The notes beneath the pieces are model-generated. The model was not told the DNA's origin, searched no databases, and worked only from the letters and a program-made list of their open reading frames with translations. Of a stretch of 64,000 bases of DNA, positions 22,735 through 34,300 are shown piece by piece (within the stretch, counting starts at the first letter, position 1; every line of letters begins with the position of its first letter). Both the position numbers and the translations under genes were made by a program. The stretch is from the NCBI GenBank assembly GCA_948567375.1, contig OX419756.1:52430552-52494551 (forward strand), read 5' to 3'. The stretch comes from Lunularia cruciata (Eukaryota > Streptophyta > Marchantiopsida > Lunulariales > Lunulariaceae).

Positions 22735-23714
22735 TCACCCTTGACCTACTTCTCTACCAAGTTCCATTCCATGCAAAGACATTTTTGAATTTATTTGAGT
22801 TTCCTCTATAAATCCACCATTGTCTTTTGACCAAATGTCTGACCTATTGATTAAAAAAATTTGTAAAATAATACAAAATAAAACCCACTTTAACAAATAT
22901 GCATTTCTACTATTGTCTTTAAGTTGCACTCTTAGCTCACAAAGAGAATGATATCTAGCTTTCAATACTCCTACACAATGCTCATTTATCACCCTTGTCT
23001 TTGCCATATATTTTTTGAACTCTTGCTTGTCCTCTGATCTGGCTTGCTTGAAGGTTAGGACTAGGTGATGCATGGGTACATAACCTAAATCACCTAAAAG
23101 GTACTCTATTGCCTAAAAATTGTGACATCTCCTTTTGGTTCAAATCATTCAAGAGTGATGATTTTTTCAAACAATTCATGTCGTGCCATGACCTTGGCAT
23201 TCTTGCAAATAAACAAATTGAATCATACCTCTAATAAAATCTTGCAAATTTACAAAGAGGCGTGCTAATGCATTGAACAAAACACAATATGAAAAACAAA
23301 ATATAAAACTTACCTCCGGTAAAATGTATAATTCTCCTTTTATTATCAAAAATCACTTGGATATTTATGGAATATGAATCCTTTTGGCTGAAATAGATGT
23401 CTCTATCTATAGTGGGTCAAGCAACAAGAGGAAATAGTGTTCCATCTACCAAACCAACACAACCAAAGAAACCTTGTTGTGCAAAAATTGCGGATACCCT
23501 CCTCCTCTCCTTGTGCTCAGGCTATGCAACTTGACTCCTCATCAAATATAATATGACCATCATAAATCTATTCGTAAAGGCAATTGTTGAACATGCACTA
23601 ATGCACCAAATATTTAACACCCGTGCAACACAAGCTCCATTACCATGATGCACAAATCTATCCAAAGCTAGAGCTACTTGGATCCACACGGTGTCGTGTT
23701 GTGGTTTGTGTAGC
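22735..23714 (-). pseudogene. Harbinger transposase, C-terminal exons (H1)
   Basis: A DDE_Tnp_4-type transposase, which cuts and reinserts the element. The minus-strand exon 23314-23714 begins after an acceptor (ttttcgtag). It reads VWIQVALALDRFVHHGNG, then GFFGCVGLVDGTLFPLA (first catalytic Asp in VDGT) and SINIQVIFDNKRRI (second Asp). An intron (donor GTAAG at 23313) leads to PRSWHDMNCLKKSSLL and, after a frameshift, EYLLGDLGYVPMHHLV (third Asp). It ends with VINEHCVGVLKARYHSL, where the family has its conserved Glu. A stop in LFPLA*PT and the frameshift make it a pseudogene. The N-terminal part is displaced to 29690-30010. Confidence 0.85.
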
Positions 23715-24341
23715 CTACGAAAAATTAAATTAGCATGGTTATCTCCACATTAGTGGAGTAGGTTGTATGACAAATTTGGAAACATTTTTTTGTTTCATGT
23801 TTCAAAATAAGACATTTTAAAACATTTTTAAATGCATTTTAAAATACCACAATTTATCAAGGCAAAAAGAATGATATATAACTCCATTGACTCGGTTAGA
23901 TGACAATTGAAATAGGTTCATATGATAGTGTTGTCGGTATAAGATTATCAAGATATCCAATTGCATTAGGCTTCTTCAAGCAATTTGCAGGATGTATCTT
24001 TTGATTATTTGACCTGAGCTAAGCTGTAGTGCAAGCATTTACTACGCATTGATTGGAACACAACATCTTCAAACTCATTACCAAAATGCTCTCAGTCAGC
24101 CCCTCACTTTCAATCTTTGCCAATGACACACATATTTGACAAAACAAAGAACCATAAACTTGTGGAGCAAGCACCCTGGTCAAATAAAGCCACGCAAACC
24201 CTAAAACCTTAAACTTCCTTGTTTGCTAGGATAATGGGTCTACACAAGTGATAGATCAAGAAAAGAACAAAAAGAATTTTTTGTAAAACAATTTAAAAAA
24301 CATTATATTATCTGTAGAAGTACAAATTTTTTTCCATAATA

Positions 24342-24919
24342 ATGGATCCCACAATTGAGCTATTTCCATATGAGCAATCTATGTATATGTATGTATATGT
24401 GATTGGCCACATAGGTTATTATCTTATTCTTGTCAATGGCTATGATGTATATATGTGGTGGAGAGTTGAGAGAAGGGGTGTTTTACTAAGAAGAGTCTCC
24501 AACATGAGGAGGAGGTTAAGAGTGAGGGTTGTAGCAGAGCGTGGAGACCGGGCGTCACAGAGAGCAATTGAGTAGTAGATGTTCCATGCTCCCAATCTGC
24601 CACACTCCCAAATCCTTTTCTCATCACGCTTCAGATTCTACACCATGACGGCTTACAAGACTCGATGGTGATACATTTTGAAAAGCATTTCATGGAATCG
24701 ATGATGAGAAACACAAATCATGTCATCCTTCCATTGCTTACTTATGAGCAAGTATGGGATCTAACAATTTATATGCTCTTATAAATGGAGAACAACTCAA
24801 TTTTTCTATGAGCTTCAAGGTGGATTTGTGGGGTCCATTTGTCAAAAGTGAAAAGATTGAATGATAAACTTGTAAGAGATTGGGTCCCAAGACAAAAAAA
24901 TTTTGACAACCAAAGGAGT
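24342..24919 (+). other. fragment of family-B internal sequence outside its LTR
   Basis: The stretch 24590-24780 translates in + to LPNPFLITLQ, then HVILPLLTYEQVWDLTIYMLL. It matches the pre-gag ORFs at 25800-26229 of the element that follows the LTR at 24920. It is probably a remnant of an older copy into which the LTR element inserted. An Arg-rich ORF (24342-24575) precedes it and is unrecognised. Confidence 0.5.
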
Positions 24920-25659
24920 TGTAATACCAAGAGCTAGCCATATGATCTAGATGTGAAATTTGGTTTGGTAACATCTAGAATGATGTTATACATGATGGTC
25001 AAAATAGATAAGATAGAAGTATCACCAAAAGAGTACTTCTATTAATAGGGCAGAAACCAAAATAGACTTGAGAACCTTAGAACCAATAGCTAGACATATG
25101 ATTTAAAGGGGAGAATTGGTTTGGTAATATCTGGAAGGATGTTACACATGATGGACTAAACAGATCAGAAAGAAGTATCACCAAAAGTGGACTTCTACTA
25201 ATAGAGTAGGAACCAAAATATGCCTGAAAACTTTGAAGGCAATTTCGGAGGCCTAAATGGATGAATTAGGCCTCAAAAATGTGCACATTCCCCCCCCCCA
25301 TAGAGGATAAGTTGGCCTTCCCTCCTTCCTGCTTTGTCTCATCAAGAGCTTTCCAACGGTACCTTACTCACGTGATTTTGAGATTCCTGCAAGAAGATTC
25401 CCTAAAAGATTCCCTCCGGTCAAAGCTTGTTTGACCAACCAAATAGGACCTAGACCAGACATGTCACCCATCCAAGTAAGTAATCCAAGGGTGGAGCTTG
25501 CTGACATGTCACCTATATGTGTCCCTTATCCTATGGTGGAGCTTCCTTGGCGGAGATCCTCTTTGTCTATATAATAAAGAGAAGGTGCTCCCTTGGGGCA
25601 TTGATTGTTTGAGTGTGCAATCTGTGTTTTCTCTCTTCTCTTGTCCTTGGAGTATTACA
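24920..25659 (+). repeat. 5' LTR of gypsy family B
   Basis: 740 bp from TGTAATACC to GTATTACA, followed by a 1-nt spacer and the PBS. It matches the solo LTRs at 4569-5320 and 28071-28820, both of which lie in the opposite orientation. It contains tctatataataaag (about 25565), a likely TATA box. A 10-C run is at 25290-25299. Confidence 0.92.
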
Positions 25660-25660
25660 A

Positions 25661-25672
25661 TGGTATCAGAGC
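25661..25672 (+). other. primer binding site of family B (tRNA-iMet)
   Basis: TGGTATCAGAGC, exact for the plant initiator-Met PBS, one base after the LTR end. Confidence 0.93.
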
Positions 25673-25799
25673 GAGTGTTTTAGTCCAAGAGAGTGGATCA
25701 CCTCTCTTGGAATAGCACAAACTATTGAAACTGAGTAATTTGAGGTGGAGAACATAAAGTAGTTGCTAGACTTAGGAAGGACTTTAGAGAGCGGATGGG

Positions 25800-26229
25800 A
25801 TGGATGCGCCGGGAGGCCAATTTCCCACACCTAGCTTTCCATTCTCAAATCCATGCCACATCAAGGTTATGTATATCCAGCGTGAGCAGATGAGGGTATC
25901 GTTAGTTTATCACTTTGGCACAAAATTCATGGACAGAGTGATGAACTCACCAAACCCGGTGATTCTACCTTTGGTGATATATGACAAAGAGTGGGATTTG
26001 AAAATCTACATTTTATTATGATAAAATGGATATGAATGTCCCAAATCCTCTCCCTTTCAACACTCAAGTAGAAATCCGTTATGTAGTGAGGCCAAAAGTG
26101 ATGTTTAGAGATTTTGTGGTTAGGAATTTTGGTGAGGAGTATTATCAACGAGTGATAGCTTCTGAGGCCCCAATGGTAGTTCCGATAGTTTTTGCGCCTT
26201 CTAGAGTGATTATATTGACTCTCTATTGA
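25800..26229 (+). CDS. two tandem pre-gag ORFs of family B, function unknown
   Basis: 25800-26021 (73 aa) and 26026-26229 (67 aa) lie between PBS and gag, where most gypsy elements have only untranslated leader. The two proteins look related. YHFGTKFMDRVMNSPNPVILP in the first aligns with VRNFGEEYYQRVIASEAPMV in the second, and both end in a hydrophobic KIYILL/VIILTLY. A third relative lies outside the LTR at 24590-24780. No domain recognised. Possible alternatives are a decayed duplicated leader protein or one ORF split by the two stops at 26019-26024. Confidence 0.4.
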
Positions 26230-26244
26230 AGTAGACATTAGCAA

Positions 26245-27039
26245 TTGAGTGTTGCAGGAACCATGGATCCGCAATTGCAAGAGTTGGTGCAAGGAATGCA
26301 AGGGATGTTGAATGAATTTCGAGAGATTAAGATGACCATGGAGACATTACAAAGTCAAATGCAGATCCTCAAGAAAGATCAAGCCATGCAAGAAGAAGAG
26401 CCATCTCAAAACCTAGTACCTGCGACTGAAGTACTTGAAGAGGCATCCGTGCCTACGAACCCTATCAACGATGAAGCCACATTGCTACTCTGGATGAAGA
26501 AGACCTGCAACATCGAGCCTTACAAGGGGCAGTGTTCGATGGGAGTAGTGGAAAATTGGATCTCGAGAATGAATCGATATTTCCAATTGTTCTCAACAGA
26601 GATCACAGAGCATGCTGCATGCATGTTTGCATGTGGGTACTTGACCAATAAAGCCCTCACATGGTATGATGCTTGGGAACGATCCATGTTGGCAGAGAGA
26701 AGGGAGGTCACATGGACAGCAATGCAAGAAGGACTGCTGAAGAATTTCCAATCGGTGGATTTTGTGCAAATGGCTCAAACCCGACTATGGGGATTGAGAC
26801 ATAAGAATAGCATACAAGAGTATGTGGATGCATTTCTGGATCTACAAATTGTCATTACCGACATGAGTCTAGTAGAGGCTCTCGACAATTTCAAACGAGG
26901 GTTGAAAGAGCGGCTTTGCCAAGAAGTCATGGTGCAAAATCCTTGCACGGTATTTGAAGCCATTGCTTGTGCACAGAGAATAGCAGGAGCATTAGGTGGA
27001 GGTGAAGAAGTAGCTCCACCTCAACATTATTGGGCATAA
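26245..27039 (+). pseudogene. gag of family B
   Basis: A 264-codon ORF with an N-terminal coiled-coil (MDPQLQELVQGMQGMLNEF...). Next is the retrotransposon gag domain with VVENWISRMNRYF and ALTWYDAWE...W...LLKNFQ, then SIQEYVDAFLDLQ. Gag would form the virus-like particle. It ends in TAA at 27037-27039, directly followed in frame by ATG and the CCHC segment. The stop probably interrupts a formerly longer gag. The likely start is the M of MDPQLQ at 26263 (aaccatgg); the upstream Met at 26245 is less likely. Confidence 0.8.
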
Positions 27040-27351
27040 ATGCCACACATGGGTGGACCAGTACCGATGGAATTGGGCAACCTTCGATTCCGGGATCAAG
27101 GAGCACGACCGCTTCAAGGGGAGCGGGGACGGGTAGAAGAACGAAGAGATGGAGTCCCACAAGGAGAAGGGACTCGAGGAGAACAACGCCGTTGTTACAA
27201 TTGTGGCCGTATTGGGCACATATCTACCAATTGTCACACTTGTTTCCCTAGAGGCCCAAGGCCTTCGTTCAAGCAATCTTTGAACAACATGGAGAGGCAC
27301 ATTGAAGAGGAGGAAGTGGAAATCACTTCGGAAAACAAAGGTCACCAGTAA
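27040..27351 (+). pseudogene. CCHC nucleocapsid part of family B gag
   Basis: Same frame as gag. RRCYNCGRIGHISTNC is a perfect CX2CX4HX4C knuckle preceded by an Arg/Gly-rich stretch, typical of the nucleic-acid-binding end of Gag. Confidence 0.82.
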
Positions 27352-27446
27352 ATATACCTTGCGGCCTTACTGGCTCAATAAGGAAGCAGAGAAGCAAGGA
27401 GAGGAAGAAGAATAATGCACAAAGATCTCGAAAGGTAACCTCACAA

Positions 27447-27635
27447 TTGATTGTTGTGAATGGAATCCTAGAAGGTAATCAAGTGAGAGTATTAATAGAT
27501 CCGGGAGCAACAAAGAATTTCTTGTCTCGCTCTGTTGCAATAAGATTGGGAATGGATCTAGAGAGAGATGGAAGTGAAGAAGTAGAGTTACCAAATGGGC
27601 AAATAGAGAGGATTGAATCATTACCTAAATTCTAG
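27447..27635 (+). pseudogene. aspartic protease fragment of family B
   Basis: VRVLIDPGATKNFLS is the retropepsin active-site block, with DPG in place of the usual D(S/T)G, a substitution likely to abolish activity. It lies in a different frame from gag and ends at a stop. Confidence 0.7.
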
Positions 27636-27650
27636 TTTTGGGTCAATCTC

Positions 27651-28070
27651 AAATTAGATTTGGTTGATTGAAGTTCATGCTTGTGGGATGTAAGGCGTTG
27701 GCAAAGAGTTGATGATCAAGTTTGGAATTCTGGTCACTCTCCAAGTTGTTGTTTGAGTTATCTTATGAATATTTTGAATGTTATTGGTGGTTAGGTTTTG
27801 AACCTTTATGTAAGGGTTTCATGTGAATTCCTTTAAAGGAGAATTCAGGTCTTGGATCAAGAATACCTTGGTCTATAGAGCTCACAAGTTAGCCCAGCTC
27901 AGGAATTGATCAATATCTAGGGATTGGGGTTGGATTAGGCCATCAAACTCTATAGAGGATTAAACTAGTGCACAACCAACTACTATAGAAAATTTTGTTT
28001 ACTTTAGATCCACGGAGAGTGAGAATTTATCCAAAAAATGTTACTAAAATATTATTGTAAGCTTGGTAGA
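27651..28070. other. unassigned repeat-like sequence
   Basis: No coding domain seen. It lies between the truncated family-B body and the solo LTR that follows. Confidence 0.4.
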
Positions 28071-28820
28071 TGTAATGTTTTGAGAATAGTTGAGAAACAC
28101 AAAAGAGAAAGCACAAGTTCACACTCAAACTTTGATGCCCCAAAGTAGCACCTTAGCTTTATTATATAGCAAAGTATAGACACTTAATGGAAGCATAATC
28201 CTTGGATCAGATATAAGTATTGGTGACATTTCATTGATCTTGACCCTTGGATTGGATGCATGCATGGGTGACATGGCAGATCCGGTCCTATCTGGTTGGT
28301 CAAACTAGTGTTGACCAAAGAGAATCTTTAGGGAATCTCCTTGTAAATATCTCTAAATCACATGGGTGAGGTACCATTGGAAAGCTCTTGATGAGACAAA
28401 CAACAGGAAGAAAATGTCAACATTTTCTCTCTTGGAGGAATGTACATATTTTTGAGGCCTAATTCATCCATTTAGGCCCTCAAAATTACCTCTAAAGATT
28501 TTAATATATTTCAATTTTTGCTCTATTTGTAAAAGTACCCTTTTGGTGATAACTCTTTCTAATCTATTTAGTCCATCATATGTAACATCCTTCCACATGT
28601 TACCAACCAAATTTTACCTCTAGATCATATGTTTAACTATTGGTTCTAAGGTTTTGGTTCTAAGGTTTTCAATTTTGTTTTGGTTTTTGCTCTATTAGTA
28701 GAAGTACTCTTTTGGTGATACCTATATCTAATCTACTTATTCCATCATCTATAATATCCTTCCATATGTTACCAAACTATATTTCACCTCTAGATAATAT
28801 GTCTAGCTATTAGTATTACA
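28071..28820 (-). mobile_element. solo LTR of family B, inverted
   Basis: 750 bp, TGTAATG...GTATTACA on the plus strand, minus orientation. The flanks are gtaga (28066-28070) and ataga (28821-28825), a 5-bp target duplication with one change. It is therefore an independent insertion and not the partner LTR of 24920-25659. Confidence 0.9.
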
Positions 28821-29689
28821 ATAGAGCAATTCTATCTTCAATCATGAATGATTGGCCATTCTTCTATTTTTTGTGATTGTGATTGAGGATTTTAGACTAA
28901 AATAGTGTTTTTGAGGATCAAGTGTACCTATGATTTATAAATCTGGGAAAAAAATTTCAAGAATCATGAGCAAACCCTAAATTAGGGATTTCAAAATTAG
29001 GGTAAAAATTACATAAAATTAGCCAAGTTTGAGAGCTTGTTAGGGGAATTATTGTGATCAGATTCTGACTTATTTCATATCAATGGAAAGATTATCTCAC
29101 ATTCTTCCATTGAACCCTAGAACACTTGAATCCAAGTCACATGAAAATGGTTATGTCCATATGAGTTTTGCAGAATTTTCCCATCAAAAAGACATAAAAG
29201 TTCCATACTTGGATTAGAAGTTGGTTGAAATATGAAGAACAAATTGGAGGAAGCTTGGAGTATAGGTTGAAAATAGCTTGATGATAGATCAAGAAGGCTT
29301 GAATCTCTTTTCTGTCAAAAATCACTAAGAAGAGTTGTCAAATTCTTGTGATCAAATCTCTCTGTGCTTGCAAGCTACCGCTCAGTTGGCTTGGGTTGGT
29401 GTGTGTGCATTGCACTTAGGTTCCTTCCCTCTAGGTGTATTGTATTTTTCATCTTGGTAATGTTTGAAATGATGACCAATAGACCAGGAGTGTGTGTTAT
29501 GATGACAAGTTAGGTTTCTCGTTACTCCCCTACCTAGTAGAAGGAATCTTAGAAACAAGAGTGGAGGGTTCTACTAGTTGGGTACCACATGCGCTCAAAT
29601 CAATAGTGAAAAGTCTATGCACAACCTCTATTCCATAAGCTCCATAGCTAGGCATCCTATGTGTTCCTAAAGAGAGAAAGGCAAAGTAT
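28821..29689. other. unassigned sequence between insertion and transposase exon
   Basis: AT-rich, no recognisable domain. It must contain the right boundary of whatever split the transposase gene, but I cannot place that boundary. Confidence 0.4.
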
Positions 29690-30010
29690 GATAACGTGTG
29701 TTTGCTCCCTTTGGTAGTTTTTCTCAAAAATAGTATGCATTTTAATCAAATCTACTAATGTTGAAAAAGTATCAACATCCATTCTAGTAAGCTGGCAAAA
29801 TGCCTTCACATCAAGATTTCTAAAATAATTTATCACAAATTCTCAATTACAATGATAAGTAACTCAAGGTTCCAAATATTGATGCGTATGTGCATATTGC
29901 CACCCACTAATCAATAACTCTAACATATCTAAATCTCCTTCTACTTCTTTGTCTTCATCTTCATCTTCTAATCTTTGTTGTGAGATCTCCAAATCTAATC
30001 AAATAATCCA
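29690..30010 (-). pseudogene. Harbinger transposase, N-terminal exon (H1)
   Basis: The minus strand reads an acidic stretch (EDEDEDKEVEGDLDML), then FCQLTRMDVDTFSTLVDLI, then HTIFEKN. This is the usual lead-in to the transposase core, whose next block (VWIQVALALDRF) lies at 23714 and below. Two in-frame stops occur. The ~6 kb between the pieces includes an intron filled with gypsy insertions. Confidence 0.7.
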
Positions 30011-30454
30011 TTGTGTACATTTTCTAATATTTCTAGTCAATTCAATATGCATACCCCTTCTTGGCATGTTCTTCTCCTCAACTTAATTCTTGAATCAAGA
30101 AAGATCTTTGGTGATTCAACACTTCTCAACATGCTCTACACTTCTCACTTCAATCTATATTCTCTACACACTAGACAAGAGAAGAAGATAATAATTTCAT
30201 TTTGTAACTAATACTAAAACAAGGAATTCTTTAAATATTGAAATTGAAGATTTTGGATCAAGCTTCATACAAATTCACTCCTCCTTTCCAACCTTCACAT
30301 AACCCGCACTCAAATCTTCCCACTCCATAGTCAATTTTCTCATTCTCTTCCTCCTCATTCATTTTGCCAACTCGTGCACAAATCTCCCAACTCCATGATC
30401 ATTTTTCTTGGTCATTTGTGTTCTCATACATCGCACCTATTGCCCCCTTGGATG

Positions 30455-30717
30455 GCCACCATATTCACCCTAACCTAAATGAGGCAGTTTATTTACCCTA
30501 ATATGTAATTAATGCGGTATGGTGTGACGACGGGGAAGTCCATATTCCTTATTTTTTTGAACCACCTCCTATAGTGTGCTAATAATAAGGAACTTGGACG
30601 GAACTCCATAATGTGATTTTTGTTCTTCCAGCCCGCACCCGTACTGATTTAGTCAACTCTTTGTAATAATCTATCCGAAAATATACAAAGCTTCATAAAA
30701 ATATATCTGAAACCCCC
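30455..30717 (-). repeat. right terminal region of H1
   Basis: Its reverse complement matches 61924-62190. Shared stretches include caagttccttattattagcacac and acaaagNgttgactaaat. It ends at the TIR ctgaaaccccc. Confidence 0.85.
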
Positions 30718-30721
30718 TAGT

Positions 30722-33700
30722 TTTCAAAGGATCCAAAAGATTTGTATGAGTAGAGAAAATTCCATAAAACTTTGAGGGGAAACAAATCATAACCAAAACA
30801 AATCTTTTACGGGATCGCAATTATGCATAGCATTTTATGGACGATAGGCCTTTCGTAAATATTTCTTGGAATATTAATTAAAGTGCTTTCCATTCGAACT
30901 TGAATTCGACACTGACACAACATGCCTCACGCCCGGGGAAGTAGTAGCATTTTCATCATTTCCTTTCTTCGAATTTCTGTCATTCTTCTCGTCTCTCCTC
31001 GATAATGCACGACAATTTACGAAATTCACATTTTGCAAAATATAAAATAGCAATAGACACAATAACGGAAGAGGGTGGGACTTTGAGAGTGTAAAACTGT
31101 TGCACACCAGTAATCGTGGGCAATACCCAAGCGCACCCCTTGAACCTAAGCGCACCTTGTCGTTTTCTGCCCCCAAGCACAACCCAATGCATTTACGTAT
31201 CCAGATGTCATAACTATTTTATAAGATAATTCACCTAATACAACCCGTAACTTTCTCCCAGTCTCAATGCAACCCATAAAAGAAAGAAATAAACCACCTT
31301 TTTCTCCAAGAAATTTTTTTATCGCCCAGATAACTTTTCATAAATAATGTTCATTACAAATTTTGATTTTCTATAGATATTTGTAAAATTAAAATTTTTA
31401 GTTGCAAATATAAATTTTTGTAAACAGTATTCATTTGTAAATTTAAATTCGTACGGATACTTGTAAAAATTTTCAAGGATGTCAATATTCTACCCGGAAA
31501 AATATATTCAAGCCGCCTATGGGTTCCTCCAACTTTGATCGTGCTGAATTTTTCTTCAACGTCGTGCTCCTAAGATCGGACTCTATCATCCACGTACAAC
31601 CATATTCTACTTCTTTAAACCTAAATATTAGAGTCTCGAGCTTGTGTTTGCTTCGGGTTATAGATAGAGTGGGATGTTGAAAACACATTTTCGTCAAAGA
31701 ATTGTTACCACCTTTTATGGCGTGATCACTTTACATATAAAATTTGATTTGAGCCCCTTGGTTGAGGGAAATACCTTTCTTACGAATAAAACATACTCGG
31801 AGCTTTCCTGATTAGATGCCTCCTCCATTAACAAGTTAAGGGTAACATATGCTTAACATCCTGAATGCAGGTTCAATGCAATTTTAATGAATTAGATGAC
31901 GGTACTTTTAGTGTTTTTGTGTCGATATGATATGTATCACAGAAGCTGGGAAAAGAGATCTCAAGAAATCTTCTGGAATTGTCAGATTGGTCGTCTGAAT
32001 CATGACCAAGATTACCAGGTTCTGTCAGCATGTAAACCAGTTTCACTTGACGTAAACTTGTTATCAACCATAACCATATTTGAGAACTTCTGCACCCTAT
32101 CATCGATAACAAATCGATGTCAATTAAATGTTTCTAAATTTCACCGAACCCATTAGGTTCATGACAATGTGAAGACCTTTGAATAAGTACTATGAACTTT
32201 GGCTTCAATCAGTTCGAGTTAATGTGAAGGTTGACGCAAATTTAAGGATAGATTGATTTGATTTCTTGAGATGGTTTTCTGTCAAATATATGTAGTTCTA
32301 TTACTATGTAGATAATTATAGCATTTTATGGTACTCCGAATCATGTGGATATAATATCTAGTACTGGTTTACGTGCCTGGTTGTATATAATCAAGCCTTG
32401 GATTTAGTTATATTCTTATTGTTTTAATTTGTAGCTCTGTATTATTTTTTAATTTTTTAAACTCAATACTCAGCACCAAATTTTAGTTTGTAATTTTTAT
32501 TTTCTGAAATAAAGTCTAATGCATTTGATACAAAGTACACTCATTGTTGTAAACATCTCCATGGTGATAAGAGATACTCCTATAGTGTTTCGTGACTGAT
32601 AAAGAAAAATATAATCCAGACGACTGTGTCATCTTATCCTATGGTTGTAGTCTTTCACACATGTAATATAAGATTGACCGGAGCCTTTGCATGAGATTAT
32701 GGTAAAAAATCAAATAATTTATAGTGCAAATAGAAAAAAGAACCCTGATCTAAATTCTTCATTTTTTAATATCAATTACAACATACGTCATCTAAAAGAC
32801 CTTTAAATGTAGAAGTAATATAAACGTGGATACTTTAAAAATCTCATATAATACATGTCAGATCAAATCATAATTTTAACTTCATAACATTTCATTTATC
32901 TATATAGCATTAAATATTCTTATCATAAACTATAAACGTGTGAATGCCTGATATTAGGTGGATATAAAAATTCAGTTTTATTGGATATGCAATAAAACAT
33001 ACTGTTTAAGTATATCAATTTGAAGATAGTGCAAACTATAGATTTTCTATACAAAATTTATATTTTTATATTTATCTTGATATAATATCCGGCATTGCAT
33101 TAAATCTTTTAGAATATATTATATATGTATGTGTAATATTAAGAATATTAAATTCTACAATAAAATCACTAGTCTTATATAAAATCTATACTGAAGACTA
33201 AAGTCATAGTGATGGTGATGTATCTTGTTCTCAATTCCCTCTCAAATAAGAGATTATGGAAGAAAACTTCAGAAATATGTCCATATATTTTGGAAGCCCT
33301 GAGTGATATTTTGATTATTGGATTGAAGATGCCCTCCTTTCTCAAGTGCATGTTGCATTATAAAGTGAAATCGTGTGCCTTAGACCAGTTTTTTCACCCC
33401 ACTATGGAACCGAGCTAGAATTTCTCACCAGGAAATTTGGAAGTTCCCTTCCAACACACAACAGAAGACATTTAATGCACGTGCATTACTATTGTTTGAA
33501 ACAAGATGATCACTATCATGCCTGCAACCCTCCTCCTAGCGGAAACTTAAGTATCAATAGAACTTATTCCCCAATGGAAATAACAAATTCTTTAGTCACC
33601 ACTTTCATTTATTCATCAATAAATCTATATTGCTCAACGCGCGTCTGTTTCGTAGAAGAAGAATAATCCAATAGTATAGTAATCAATTTCAAGGCCTTTT

Positions 33701-34300
33701 TCCATCATTATCTCATGCGGATAACCACTAAGGAAAAATGCTGGCTTTACGTCGATGAATTTGCTCCGATATAGTGTCATAAACCCGACGAGTGACTCTC
33801 TATCTGCCTCTCTTCGTCGAACCATAAGAAGCGAACCATAAGATACAATATACAATTGGTCAGCCAAAAAGTAATGAAAAATTTGAAGAGTTTAAGCACC
33901 CGCACGATAGCGCGTGTTGATGATGTTCACATTCCCACAACTACCCACATCATGGATTTGTTGATGGAACCCATCACCAAGCCATGTGGCGCCTCCACAA
34001 TGTTCTTGGTTTTAATTCAAGAACGAGCAGCCCGAAACTGAGGGAAACTTCTGCAGTTGACGGGGAATTGCAGAGTTTTGCGCCATGTGGTGGAAAGAGT
34101 CAGAATATGTGTCGCGTTTTGGCTCTTCGTGACGCAGGTGGGAACTGGAGGGGAAAATAGAGGAAACAGTGACGGCCATTGACGGCCTTTCTCTGTCAGT
34201 GAACGGGAGAAACCCCTAAAACTCCTCAGATAAGGGAAGAAAGAAGACAGGATAGGTGGCAGGAGGTCCCTTAGTCCAGATTTAGTGGGCTGTCTGCCCA
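30722..34300. other. AT-rich intergenic region
   Basis: No convincing gene. Small ORFs at 30874-31182 (-), 33209-33418 (+) and 33634-33867 (-) resemble no family I recognise. The first has a hydrophobic stretch followed by a basic, Asn/Ser-rich tail. Confidence 0.45.

Larger units (their letters stand above)
25660..27650 (+). mobile_element. internal region of gypsy family B element (3' part missing)
   Basis: The region runs PBS, two pre-gag ORFs, gag, CCHC, protease, and then homology is lost. No RT, RNase H, integrase or plus-oriented 3' LTR follows before the end of H1. The copy is therefore truncated or rearranged after protease. Confidence 0.8.
17630..30717. mobile_element. PIF/Harbinger DNA transposon H1 (13 kb, with nested insertions)
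   Basis: The left end is GGGGGTTTCAGAAATAG. The right end read in reverse is GGGGGTTTCAGATATA. Both are flanked by TAGT (17626-17629 and 30718-30721). Inside are a MYB/SANT-like ORF (+), ORF X (-) and a DDE-type Harbinger transposase (-), the gene content expected for this superfamily plus one extra ORF. Both terminal regions reappear in the 1.2-kb element at 61924-63154, which confirms the ends. Typical Harbinger target duplications are 3 bp (TWA), so TAGT is a slight oddity. Family-B gypsy sequence is nested at about 24.3-29.5 kb. Confidence 0.8.

Noticed and set aside
24920-28820. A complete family-B element with LTRs at 24920-25659 and 28071-28820
   Set aside because: The two LTRs are in opposite orientation and the second has its own target duplication, so they are not a pair.
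30874-31182. Possible small secreted peptide precursor (hydrophobic stretch, basic Asn/Ser tail, minus strand)
   Set aside because: No Met directly before the hydrophobic part and the C-terminus does not match a known peptide-hormone motif convincingly.
33634-33867. 77-aa minus-strand ORF with a protein-like composition
   Set aside because: No motif recognised, no supporting exons nearby.
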